Made by a program: the position numbers and the translations under genes. From RGIG4140 sp045532865 (GTDB lineage Bacteria > Pseudomonadota > Alphaproteobacteria > CAAHEQ01 > UBA3637): a DNA stretch of 30,897 nt. Positions 15,157 through 22,651 of this stretch are shown one piece after another; the stretch's first letter is position 1; every line of letters begins with the position of its first letter. Below the pieces are notes generated by a model. It saw nothing but the letters and a program-made list of their open reading frames with translations, was not told the DNA's origin and did no database searches. Location of the stretch: positions 1 through 30,897 of the forward strand of contig JAZSGT010000039.1 in the NCBI GenBank assembly GCA_045532865.1, in the 5' to 3' direction.

Positions 15157-15954
15157 ATGGCTAAAATTCATCCAAGTGCAGTTATTCATCCAAATGCAAA
15201 GATAGCAGATGATGTTGAAATTGGTCCTTTTTGTAGTGTTGGGGAGCATGTTGAAATTGGTTCAGGTACAAAACTTATTTCTCATGTTGTTGTAGATGGG
15301 GTGACAAAAATAGGTCAAAGAAATACCATTTATCCATTCGCAGCGCTTGGATTATTAGCTCAGCATAAACGTTCAAATGCGCCAGATGCTCAACTTATTA
15401 TCGGAGATGATAATACATTCAGAGAACATGTGACAGCTCATGTTGGTTCAGAAGTGGATAACAAAATCACAATTATAGGGAATAGAAACCTCTTTTTAGT
15501 AGCTTCTCATATTGCACATGACTGTGTTTTAGGAGATGATATTGTTATGAGTAACAATGCAACATTGGCAGGGCATGTTCATGTTGGAAATAAAGCTATT
15601 ATCGGTGGTTTAGCAGCTGTTTTGCAATTTACACGAATTGGTGAAGGTGCTATGATTGGTGGGATGTGTGGCGTGACACGTGACATTATCCCTTATGGAT
15701 TAATGATGGGGGGAATTCGTCAAGGATTGAGTGGTTTGAACTTAATTGGTCTTCAAAGAGCTGGGATTGAAAAAGAAAACATTATGATGATGCAACAAGC
15801 ATACAAGATGTTGTTTAATAAAGAAAATGGGACTTTTACGGAACGAATTGCTTTGGTTGAACAAAATGAAGAATGGATGAAAAACCCTTTGATTAAAGCA
15901 CAAATTGAGTTTGTTAAAAATCCATCAAAAAACAATATTTTACAACCAGATTGA
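15157..15954 (+). CDS. lpxA: UDP-N-acetylglucosamine O-acyltransferase
   Basis: First step of lipid A synthesis: transfers a 3-hydroxyacyl chain from ACP to the 3-OH of UDP-GlcNAc. Left-handed beta helix of hexapeptides from residue 1 (IHPSAVIHPNAKIADDVEIG) to about 185, including LVASHIAHDCVLGDD with the catalytic His, and GGMCGVTRDIIPYG; then a helical C-terminal domain. 265 residues matches E. coli (262). An AAAGGAG ribosome site precedes the ATG. A stem-loop lies upstream, so its expression may be partly uncoupled from fabZ. lpxI follows after 40 bases. Confidence 0.96.
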   Translation: MAKIHPSAVIHPNAKIADDVEIGPFCSVGEHVEIGSGTKLISHVVVDGVTKIGQRNTIYPFAALGLLAQHKRSNAPDAQLIIGDDNTFREHVTAHVGSEVDNKITIIGNRNLFLVASHIAHDCVLGDDIVMSNNATLAGHVHVGNKAIIGGLAAVLQFTRIGEGAMIGGMCGVTRDIIPYGLMMGGIRQGLSGLNLIGLQRAGIEKENIMMMQQAYKMLFNKENGTFTERIALVEQNEEWMKNPLIKAQIEFVKNPSKNNILQPD

Positions 15955-15994
15955 TAGAAAAAATATCTGTTCTTAGCTCATAGAGGAGGCGAAT

Positions 15995-16846
15995 TTGAAA
16001 GAAAATTCTGATTTACCAAACGGTATAAAACCAACAATAGGTATTGTTGCTGGAAGTGGTATTTTGCCAATAACGTTAGCTTCTTATTTGGCTGATAAAA
16101 AGCAACCTGTTGTAGTTGTAGCTTTAAAAGGGCATGCCAATAAAGATCTTTTTCCTAAAAATGTTCTTGTAAAAGAAGTGCGTTTGGGCGCTATTGGAAA
16201 GTCTTTTAAAGTGCTTAAAAAATATGGTGTTAATCAGTTGGTTTTTATTGGTGGTGTTCGGCGCCCCTCTTGGGCTGAAATCAGACCAGATTTTAAAGGA
16301 TTGTCATTACTTGCAAAATTGTCTTTGAAAGCTCTTGGGGATGATGGATTGCTCCGTTTTGTGATTAATGAAGTAGAAAAACAAGGTTTTATGGTAAAAG
16401 GTATACATGAAATTATGCCAGAGTTGTTAGTTCCAGCGGGAATTTTAACAACAAAAAAACCATTAAAAAAAGATCTTTTAGATATTGAAAGAGGTTATAG
16501 TGTTGCAAAATTATTAGGTCAAGCCGATGTTGGACAAGCTGTGATTGTTCAACAAGGTTTGGTCCTTTCTCTTGAAGGAATTGAAGGTACAGCAGCATTG
16601 ATTGAAAGGACGAAAAAACTTAAAAGAAAAGGGCCAGGAGGTGTACTTGTTAAAGTGATTAAACCACAGCAAGAAAAAAGAGTTGATATGCCAACGATTG
16701 GTCCTAACACAGTTCAAGCAATATATGATGCAGGATTAAAAGGTATTGCTGTTGAAGCAAATGCAGTTTTGTTGGCTGAAGCTGAAAAAACAATAGCTCT
16801 TGCAGATAAATTAAATATTTTTATTTTAGGTATAAAAAAAGATTAA
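15995..16846 (+). CDS. lpxI: UDP-2,3-diacylglucosamine pyrophosphatase LpxI
   Basis: Cleaves UDP-2,3-diacylglucosamine to lipid X and UMP; LpxI replaces the unrelated LpxH in most alphaproteobacteria. The N-terminal domain begins TIGIVAGSGILPITLASYL with the family GxGxLP element and continues VFIGGVRRPSW. The C-terminal DUF1009 domain contains DIERGYSVAKLLGQADVGQA, VVQQGLVLSLEGIEGTAALI, and DMPTIGPNTVQAIYDAGLKG, then AVEANAVLL. 283 residues is typical. The start is TTG at 15995: a strong AGGAGG lies 6 bases upstream and no suitable ATG exists. It sits between lpxA and lpxB, its usual place in this class. Confidence 0.94.
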   Translation: MKENSDLPNGIKPTIGIVAGSGILPITLASYLADKKQPVVVVALKGHANKDLFPKNVLVKEVRLGAIGKSFKVLKKYGVNQLVFIGGVRRPSWAEIRPDFKGLSLLAKLSLKALGDDGLLRFVINEVEKQGFMVKGIHEIMPELLVPAGILTTKKPLKKDLLDIERGYSVAKLLGQADVGQAVIVQQGLVLSLEGIEGTAALIERTKKLKRKGPGGVLVKVIKPQQEKRVDMPTIGPNTVQAIYDAGLKGIAVEANAVLLAEAEKTIALADKLNIFILGIKKD

Positions 16847-16859
16847 AAAGAGGATAAAA

Positions 16860-18050
16860 ATGTCTTTTGATATTGAAAAACTGAATTTAAAACCTGATGA
16901 AAAAGTAACTATTTATTTGGTTACAGGTGAACCTTCTGGTGATTTGCTTGGCGCAAGAGTAATGCGTGCTTTGACAAAAAAATACAAAAATCAAGTTTCA
17001 TTTGTAGGTGTCGGTGGTGAATCTATGATTAAAGAAGGATTGAATTCTTTATTTGATATCAAAGATTTGGCTGTTATGGGGTTGGCTGAAGTTATTCCAA
17101 GTATTCCTTTGGTTTTAAAAAGATTGGATCAGACGGTTCAAGATATTTTGATTAAACAACCCGATATTGTGATGACAATTGATAGTTTTAGTTTTTCGGC
17201 AAGGGTTCATAAAAAACTTAAAAAATTAAAGTTTGAAAAACCACATGTACATTGTGTTGCACCACAAGTTTGGGCTTGGAAAAAGGGTAGAGCAAAAAAA
17301 GTTTCTCAATACATTGATCACTTGTTTTGTTTGTTACCATATGAAGAAAAATATTTTACCCCTCATGGCATGGCAACCACATTTATTGGGCATCCAGTGA
17401 TTGAAGGGGGAGCTGAAAAGGGGGATGGTGCTGATTTTAAGAAGCATTATGGAATAGATGAAAATGCACTTGTTATGACAATGCTTCCTGGAAGTCGTAA
17501 AAACGAAGTGGCCTTTTTGATGGAGTTGTTTATGAAAGCAACTGAACAGTTACAACAAAAGCATAACAATTTGTTTGTGGTTGTTCCAACGGTTGCAACA
17601 GTATCAGAGAGATTGAAAGAAATGCTTAAAAATTGGTCCGTTCCACATGTTGTTGTTGAAGGGGAAAAAGAACGTTATAATGCCTTTGCAGCAAGCGATG
17701 TTGCAATGGCTGCTTCTGGAACTGTTAGTTTAGAACTTGCTTTGGCAGGTGTACCTCATCTGATTGCTTATCGTGTGAGTAAATTGACAGGAATTTTGGC
17801 AAAACGATTGTTAAAGATTAAATACGTAAATTTAATTAATATATTGTCTGACAAAGAAATCATTCCAGAGTTATTGCAAGATAAATGTAGTGTTCAAAAT
17901 TTGGAAGAAACTATTGAATTTTTGATTTTAAACCCCAAACAATCAGTTGAAAAAAGTTTAAAAAAATTAGGGCAGGGGCAAGATTTGCTTCCATCAGAAA
18001 AAATGGGAGAAATTCTTTTGTCTTTAGCTTTGAAAAATAAAAAAAGATAA
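16860..18050 (+). CDS. lpxB: Lipid-A-disaccharide synthase
   Basis: GT19 glycosyltransferase that joins lipid X to UDP-2,3-diacylglucosamine, giving the tetra-acyl disaccharide of lipid A, on the inner face of the inner membrane. Conserved TGEPSGDLLGARVM near residue 22, VGVGGESM, TIDSFSFSARV, CVAPQVWAWKKGRAKKV, LPYEEKYF, FIGHPVIE, MLPGSRKNEV and AASGTVSLELALAGVPHLIAYRV are all present. 396 residues is standard. It starts 13 bases after lpxI and ends the lpx cluster; the next gene appears to have its own promoter. Confidence 0.96.
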   Translation: MSFDIEKLNLKPDEKVTIYLVTGEPSGDLLGARVMRALTKKYKNQVSFVGVGGESMIKEGLNSLFDIKDLAVMGLAEVIPSIPLVLKRLDQTVQDILIKQPDIVMTIDSFSFSARVHKKLKKLKFEKPHVHCVAPQVWAWKKGRAKKVSQYIDHLFCLLPYEEKYFTPHGMATTFIGHPVIEGGAEKGDGADFKKHYGIDENALVMTMLPGSRKNEVAFLMELFMKATEQLQQKHNNLFVVVPTVATVSERLKEMLKNWSVPHVVVEGEKERYNAFAASDVAMAASGTVSLELALAGVPHLIAYRVSKLTGILAKRLLKIKYVNLINILSDKEIIPELLQDKCSVQNLEETIEFLILNPKQSVEKSLKKLGQGQDLLPSEKMGEILLSLALKNKKR

Positions 18051-18065
18051 CGGACAAATAATATC

Positions 18066-18094
18066 TTTATTTTTTGACAAAAATCATGTATAAT
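18066..18094 (+). promoter_or_regulatory. Putative promoter with consensus -10 that decides the downstream start codon
   Basis: A perfect TATAAT spans 18089-18094, with a weak TTTATT -35 at 18066-18071 (17-base spacer). A perfect TTGACA at 18074-18079 lies only 9 bases from it, so the two cannot act together. The ATG at 18093 overlaps this -10, so transcripts from here would exclude it and begin translation at 18126. Confidence 0.5.
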
Positions 18095-18125
18095 GAGTTA
18101 TTCATTTTTATGCGAGGGTATTTTA

Positions 18126-21100
18126 ATGTCAAAAAAGATTACAGTTCAAAACACCGAAAAAAATCAAGATATCACTCAAATTACACAAAATGTTCAACAA
18201 GAATATTTAAAATCTAAAAAAGATATATTCAGTTATATGAGTGATTTAAGTATTGGTGAAGAACTTTCAAAAACGCTTGATGAAAATGGCACAAATTTTT
18301 CCTCTCTTTCTTGTCTACAACTTCCTTTTGTTGTTAATTTAATGGGTTTATGTGATCGAAAAGCATTTGAAACGTATAATGCTTATGAGTTTCGTTTTTT
18401 AGAGGAAGAAAAATTAAGAAATCCAAAATTAAAGGATGAAGATATTGAGCTCAGAAATCCAGACTATGTTGAAGTTATTGAGTATGCAAAAGGGCAGGGT
18501 TTTGTTATAGATATTTCAAAAATTGCATTTGAAAAAGCAATAGAGCTTAAACGAACAGCCGGCTTGTTTGAAATGCTTAAAACGAATATAAATAATTTTA
18601 ACCTGAGTATTGATGATGAGCTTCATGCATCAAATTGGTATGATCCTTTTTCAGCTGAAGAGACAGAATATAATATTTTAAATGAATTGATTTTGGTGCA
18701 AAAGGCGTTACCCTATAATCAAGATATCTGCGATTGTTTAAATCAACTGGTTTATGCAAGGTGGCAAAAGCATTTAAGAGATTTAAAAAAAATTAAAAAA
18801 CAATTAAATCATGATGCTAAGGCCTCTCTTCGTATTAGTTTTGCGATACGAACATTGAAAAGTATGTTGCCAATAAAAATAAATGAAATCAGCGATAAAG
18901 AAAGAAAAATCCTTTTATATCAAACAATTCAAAAAATAAAACAAGCCATTCCAACATATAAAGATTCTGAGATTGCAAAAAGTCTTGAAAAATGGCTGAA
19001 CAATTCTTTGTTAGGATATGAAAGAAGTTTGCCAGATTCAGTGAAAAATGCACAACCTGTTCCGGTTGTTCCAGGTCTTTCTATTTCATTTTTTGCTGTT
19101 AAAACAGAAGAAAAAGAAGATAAAAATGATAGTGATAATTTTGAAGAAGAAATTGAGGCGCAAAAAAAACAAACAAGAAAAGAAATTAATGCATATTTAA
19201 TGCATTTATTTTCAGATCCTGAATTTGCAAAACTTTCCACTGAAGAAAAAGTTCTTCGTCAGCTTGAAACGTATCATAAAAATGTTTTTGATGAGATGTA
19301 TTTTCATCTAAAAAGGGAACATAGAGATGAGCCTGAACACATTGAAAGATTCTTTTCAACAATCAGTGCTGAGCACAAAGATTTGATGTATGTTATGGAG
19401 TTTCCAGACATATACACATATTATATGCTAGGTATTATTTCAAAACAAGAGGCTGATGATTTTTATCAAACACAGGAAACCATATTTAAAGAAAGAGCAA
19501 TTATCACGTTAGATAAAGTCTTTGATGATTATATGCAAGAAAATGAGGGTGATGTTCCAGAAGAAGTAGAAGAAGCATATGAGTACTATAAAACGGGGAA
19601 AGAAACCGGTGATTATGGGGAGTTGGATTTTAACAAAACACTGGTAAATATTGGTATTCATGAAGAGGATGTTGATTCATTAACACCATCAGTTGAAGAA
19701 ACATTAGATTTTCTTTTGCGACTTGATTTTAAAAGGAATATATCTTTTGCTTTGAATTTTAAAAAAGAATATTTTGAATTGGCACAAGATTTCAAAAGAA
19801 TGTGCACTTTTTTGATGTTGATTGAGCAAGGGGTTGTTCCTTGTGATATTCTTAATTTAAGAATTCCAGATACCTGTATTGATGAAAAGAGCGAAGACAG
19901 AACAAGAATTGGTCGTTTGCAAGCAATTAGAGGTATTTTCTGTGCAATAGAAGATTATATTGGCCGGTCGAATGATTTTAAAAAAGCAAAAATTTTGTTA
20001 AATCATATGATTTTTGCTTCTTATCAAAAGATATTGACCGATTTATATAATTTGCCTCAGAACAAAAATTCTGCCAATGTAACGCCACAATTGAAAGCAA
20101 TGTGCAAATATTTTATGCAAAAATATCCTAAAACGGATGTTTTGATAAATGAAAAAGAAAATATGGCATTTTTGGCAAATGTGGCGCGTTCTTGTTTGAT
20201 AACAGCAACAGCACATAAGCATGTTTCAAATTATTATTTGCAAAATTTTGATTATGTTTTTGGCACAACAGCAAAAGTTGATGAAATCCATTCGGGGAAA
20301 AAAGTAGCACCACTTCCTTTGAAAATACCTATATCAGATACATTAGATGAAGAAGAAATTGATGAGTTCAAGACAAGTTTATATGAGCGTATTTTTGATG
20401 AAGAAGATGAAAAAGCAAATCAGCGAGACATGAGATGTATATATTCAGCTTGTTCTGAAACAGCACTTCTTTATGCCATGGGTGTATTAACAAATTTTGA
20501 ATACACTTATGCTTTAGAAATTGATGATACAGAAAATCAATCAGGCGCCCCACTGACGATAAGAGAGTTGCAAGAAATATTTTTAAAACAAAAACCTCCT
20601 TTTTATTTAAGGCTAGATGCTGAGCAGATGAAGGTGATGAAACAAATCAGATTAGCTAGCTCATTGATTGATAGTTGTTATTATTACGATAATTCAACTG
20701 TGGAACTGATTGATTATAACAAAAAAAAGCCAACCTCAACTCTTTTAGATTATCAAAAAAATTCATTGATGGCAGAAGGAAAAATGCTCAGCACTGTTTT
20801 AGGTATGCTTCAAGCAATGCCTGAAGAAGATATTAAATCAAGTGAGGTTCTTTCTAAAATAGTGGATTCTTATTGGAAAGAAAGTACTCAATGTTTGAAT
20901 GATTTGGTTTTGTCGCAAGAACAAAAAAATCCAATTTTAGCCGAACAAATTTCTCAGAAAAGGGAGTTTTTCGGATTAAAAGAAGGAGAAACTGAAGAAA
21001 CAATTTCAAACCGATTAAAATATTATCCAAAGTTTTTTCAAATGGTTCGTTTAGGGTTGAAAAGAAACCACATTGGAACATCAGAAAAGCATGCTAAACA

Positions 21101-21206
21101 ACTTGCATTTTTTGAAAGAGAGATTGAGGCTTTTACAACTTTTTATCAAAAGCAGGAACCAAAATTAGTGAATCGGTTCAGTCGGATGGGTAATAGGGAA
21201 ATGTAA
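18126..21206 (+). CDS. Very large unrecognised all-helical protein with degenerate repeats
   Basis: 1026 residues from the ATG at 18126, chosen because GCGAGGG lies about 7 bases upstream and the in-frame ATG at 18093 is inside a consensus -10. I do not recognise the family. No signal peptide, membrane segment or enzyme motif is visible; it is Lys/Glu/Leu-rich, apparently helical and cytoplasmic. Degenerate 45-50 residue units appear about four times, with the pattern L..I...iP...di...L...v...W/Y...L.dL: roughly residues 177-225 (ILNELILVQKALPYNQDI), 257-305 (LLYQTIQKIKQAIPTYKD), 590-640, and 878-930 (MLSTVLGMLQAMPEEDI). An acidic break (KTEEKEDKNDSDNFEEEIE) lies near 325-345. A scaffold or a secreted effector lacking an N-terminal signal are both possible; neither is shown. 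It follows lpxB by 75 bases and precedes tRNA-His. Confidence 0.75.
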   Translation: MSKKITVQNTEKNQDITQITQNVQQEYLKSKKDIFSYMSDLSIGEELSKTLDENGTNFSSLSCLQLPFVVNLMGLCDRKAFETYNAYEFRFLEEEKLRNPKLKDEDIELRNPDYVEVIEYAKGQGFVIDISKIAFEKAIELKRTAGLFEMLKTNINNFNLSIDDELHASNWYDPFSAEETEYNILNELILVQKALPYNQDICDCLNQLVYARWQKHLRDLKKIKKQLNHDAKASLRISFAIRTLKSMLPIKINEISDKERKILLYQTIQKIKQAIPTYKDSEIAKSLEKWLNNSLLGYERSLPDSVKNAQPVPVVPGLSISFFAVKTEEKEDKNDSDNFEEEIEAQKKQTRKEINAYLMHLFSDPEFAKLSTEEKVLRQLETYHKNVFDEMYFHLKREHRDEPEHIERFFSTISAEHKDLMYVMEFPDIYTYYMLGIISKQEADDFYQTQETIFKERAIITLDKVFDDYMQENEGDVPEEVEEAYEYYKTGKETGDYGELDFNKTLVNIGIHEEDVDSLTPSVEETLDFLLRLDFKRNISFALNFKKEYFELAQDFKRMCTFLMLIEQGVVPCDILNLRIPDTCIDEKSEDRTRIGRLQAIRGIFCAIEDYIGRSNDFKKAKILLNHMIFASYQKILTDLYNLPQNKNSANVTPQLKAMCKYFMQKYPKTDVLINEKENMAFLANVARSCLITATAHKHVSNYYLQNFDYVFGTTAKVDEIHSGKKVAPLPLKIPISDTLDEEEIDEFKTSLYERIFDEEDEKANQRDMRCIYSACSETALLYAMGVLTNFEYTYALEIDDTENQSGAPLTIRELQEIFLKQKPPFYLRLDAEQMKVMKQIRLASSLIDSCYYYDNSTVELIDYNKKKPTSTLLDYQKNSLMAEGKMLSTVLGMLQAMPEEDIKSSEVLSKIVDSYWKESTQCLNDLVLSQEQKNPILAEQISQKREFFGLKEGETEETISNRLKYYPKFFQMVRLGLKRNHIGTSEKHAKQLAFFEREIEAFTTFYQKQEPKLVNRFSRMGNREM

Positions 21207-21241
21207 AGAAAAATAAAAAAACAAAAAAGTTAATTTTTTAC

Positions 21242-21270
21242 TTGACAACTGAGTTTGTTTTTTATAAAAT
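21242..21270 (+). promoter_or_regulatory. tRNA-His promoter
   Basis: Perfect TTGACA (21242-21247), 17-base spacer, TAAAAT (21265-21270; five of six matches to consensus), ending 15 bases before the tRNA. An offset TATAAA at 21263 is also possible. Confidence 0.75.
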
Positions 21271-21285
21271 TCCAAAAGTACCGAT

Positions 21286-21363
21286 GGCGAATGTAGCTCA
21301 GTTGGTTAGAGCGCTGGTTTGTGGTACCAGATGTCGTGGGTTCGAGTCCCATCTTTCGCCCCA
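21286..21363 (+). tRNA. tRNA-His (GTG)
   Basis: Folds as a full cloverleaf: acceptor arm GCGAATG/CTTTCGC, D-arm GCTC/GAGC, anticodon stem CTGGT/ACCAG with loop TTGTGGT (anticodon GTG), T-stem GTGGG/CCCAT with loop TTCGAGT. The extra G at 21286 (G-1) faces C73 at 21360, the histidine identity pair, and CCA is encoded (21361-21363). Position 6:67 is a T-T mismatch in the acceptor stem. G-1 was lost in a large group of alphaproteobacteria, so its presence here is informative for placing the organism. Confidence 0.95.
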
Positions 21364-21368
21364 TTTAA

Positions 21369-21398
21369 AAAAACGATCCGAAAGGGTCGTTTTTTTTA
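21369..21398 (+). terminator. Intrinsic terminator of tRNA-His
   Basis: ACGATCC and GGGTCGT pair (one T-G wobble) around a GAAA loop, flanked by an A-run and eight T residues. It lies 5 bases after the CCA end. Confidence 0.9.
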
Positions 21399-21517
21399 TG
21401 GGAGTGATAGGGGCCGAAGCCACGAAGTGGGTTTGCTCGCGAAGCGGACGGCGGAGCCGGTCCTGAGGGAAACCGAAGGATAAATCCAGGGGATTTACAG
21501 TCCCATCTTTCGCCTCA
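21399..21517 (+). repeat. tRNA-tail element: GC-rich hairpin array ending in a decayed copy of the tRNA-His 3' end
   Basis: Non-coding. The first part (21411-21480) is far richer in G and C than its surroundings and strings together short hairpins: CCAC-GAA-GTGG (21420-21430), CGC-GAA-GCG (21438-21446), CGGC-GGA-GCCG (21449-21459). Then comes AAATCC-AGG-GGATTT (21482-21496), leading into ATTTACAGTC (21493-21502). From 21499 to 21514 the sequence is identical to the last 16 bases before the CCA of tRNA-His (21345-21360), and the CCA has become TCA. A related arrangement follows the other tRNA gene in this window. Confidence 0.7.
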
Positions 21518-21524
21518 TTAAAAG

Positions 21525-21549
21525 AAACGATCCTTTCGGATCGTTTTTT
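21525..21549 (+). terminator. Second terminator, duplicate of the tRNA-His terminator
   Basis: AAACGATCC (21525-21533) and GGATCGTTT (21538-21546) pair perfectly around TTTC, followed by T residues. It is the counterpart of the 21369-21398 hairpin, carried along with the duplicated tRNA end; the loop is the reverse complement of the first one (TTTC against GAAA). Confidence 0.85.
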
Positions 21550-21648
21550 ATTTTTTTTACTGAGTGAAAAATAAGATTTTTTTGCAAATAAAAAGTTCGA
21601 GTTCCATTTTTCTTCCCATATGCGATAGTATTCGAACTATTTAATTTT

Positions 21649-22527
21649 TTACACTTCAATTCCAAAAAACATTTTAGCACCAAGTCCGATTAAAAATGAA
21701 ATGAGAGCAACTGTCAAACTGATGCCGGCCATTTCATAAAATCTGGGAGCTATTTTTTCTGATTTAACAATGGAAATATAAGCGCTGAAAATAAAAATCA
21801 AAAAAATAACAATGCAAAGCATAACCAAAAGTGCTGGTATAAAAAGGTGTTTTGCAAACAAAAGGTAAGGTAATGTTAAGAAAATAACAGTAATTAAATA
21901 GGCAATTCCTGTGTAGCAACTGGCAACCAAAGCTTTTTTGTTCCCATTGGCTTTTTCAGCTAAATAGTTGGAAGCAGCCATTGAAAGTGTTGCTGCAACA
22001 CCGGTGATAATACCGGCAAGAGCGATAAGTTTTGTGTTCATTAACACAAAAGTTAAACCAGCAATACATCCGGTTAGTTCCACAAGTGCATCATTGAGCC
22101 CTAATACCATGGCGCCGATATAATTCAAACGTTCTTCATTTAACATGCCGATAAGTTCTGCTTCGTGCGTTTCTTCTTGCGAAATAATATGTTCAACTTC
22201 TGGGAAACTCTCTTTAATTCCTTGTAAAGATTGAATACCTTTATACTCGTGTGTTTCAAGTATTTTAATTACAAATGTATAACCGAGTAAAAAGCTGACA
22301 AGTTGAAAGAAAAGAACTTTAAAAAAGTTGGGTTTTAATTCTTTTTTTGTATATTGTTGCCAAATGTGGGCATGGGCTTGTTCTTCCGTTGATATTCGAA
22401 GTAAAATGCTTTTGTTATTTTTATCTTTAACACGTTTTGCAATTTTTTTGTAAAGAATAGCGCTCGTAAGTTCGTCTTTTTGAAAATTTTGTAGTAAATT
22501 AAGTTGTTCTTGTGAAAGCGTTGGCAT
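21649..22527 (-). CDS. mbfA: MbfA-like ferritin-domain/VIT iron transporter
   Basis: Membrane iron (or manganese) exporter with a cytoplasmic ferritin-like domain. The N-terminal part (about residues 1-140) is rubrerythrin-like, with two E-x-x-H-type metal motifs: ISTEEQAHAHIW and ISQEETHEAELIGML. The C-terminal part is a VIT1/CCC1 transporter: YIGAMVLGLNDALVELTGCIAGLTFVL, GIITGVAATLSMAASNYLAEKA, then three more membrane helices. MbfA in Bradyrhizobium and Agrobacterium has this fusion and exports iron under control of Irr/Fur. At 292 residues it is a little shorter than those. AAGGAGATAA ribosome site. It is divergent from the Nudix gene, with an inverted repeat in the shared promoter region. 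Confidence 0.82.
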   Translation of the reverse strand: MPTLSQEQLNLLQNFQKDELTSAILYKKIAKRVKDKNNKSILLRISTEEQAHAHIWQQYTKKELKPNFFKVLFFQLVSFLLGYTFVIKILETHEYKGIQSLQGIKESFPEVEHIISQEETHEAELIGMLNEERLNYIGAMVLGLNDALVELTGCIAGLTFVLMNTKLIALAGIITGVAATLSMAASNYLAEKANGNKKALVASCYTGIAYLITVIFLTLPYLLFAKHLFIPALLVMLCIVIFLIFIFSAYISIVKSEKIAPRFYEMAGISLTVALISFLIGLGAKMFFGIEV

Positions 22528-22547
22528 GATTTATCTCCTTTTTAATA

Positions 22548-22576
22548 AGTAAAGATATCTTTTATCATATTGTCAA
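22548..22576 (-). promoter_or_regulatory. Putative promoter of the MbfA-like gene
   Basis: Minus-strand TTGACA (22576-22571), 17-base spacer, TTTACT (22553-22548; four of six). The ATG is 20 bases further on. The -35 overlaps an inverted repeat. Confidence 0.55.
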
Positions 22577-22589
22577 GTTATAATATGAT
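22564..22589. promoter_or_regulatory. Inverted repeat, possible operator between the MbfA-like and Nudix genes
   Basis: ATCATATT (22564-22571) and AATATGAT (22582-22589) are perfect inverted copies 10 bases apart. The repeat covers the MbfA-side -35 and, on the plus strand, a TATAAT at 22579-22584 that could serve the Nudix gene. A repressor bound here could control both. Candidates from the family are Fur or Irr, but the sequence is not a clear match to either box. Confidence 0.4.
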
Positions 22590-22651
22590 TTATCTGCTTG
22601 ATTTTTGTATGTTTGTTTGATAAATTCTCTTGTAAATAAGGAGGGTTAATT

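Noticed and set aside
18074..18094. TTGACA and TATAAT close together upstream of the large unknown gene
   Set aside because: They are only 9 bases apart, so they cannot be one promoter; I use TATAAT with a weaker -35 at the proper distance.
21207..21241. AT-only inverted repeat after the large unknown gene as a terminator
   Set aside because: The stem has no G-C pairs beyond one and would be too weak; no convincing terminator is visible there.
21242..21466. Open frame across tRNA-His and the GC-rich element
   Set aside because: It covers the tRNA promoter, the tRNA and its terminator, with no ribosome site; not a gene.
21485..21505. Possible tRNA-Tyr anticodon arm on the minus strand (GGGACTGTAAATCCC)
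   Set aside because: The arm resembles a GTA anticodon stem-loop, but there is no D-arm or acceptor at the right distance on either side. The same 10-mer after the other tRNA shows it belongs to the repeat element.
21495..21683. Open frame of 62 codons on the minus strand after the MbfA-like gene
   Set aside because: It runs through a terminator and the decayed tRNA end, lacks a ribosome site and overlaps the end of the real gene.
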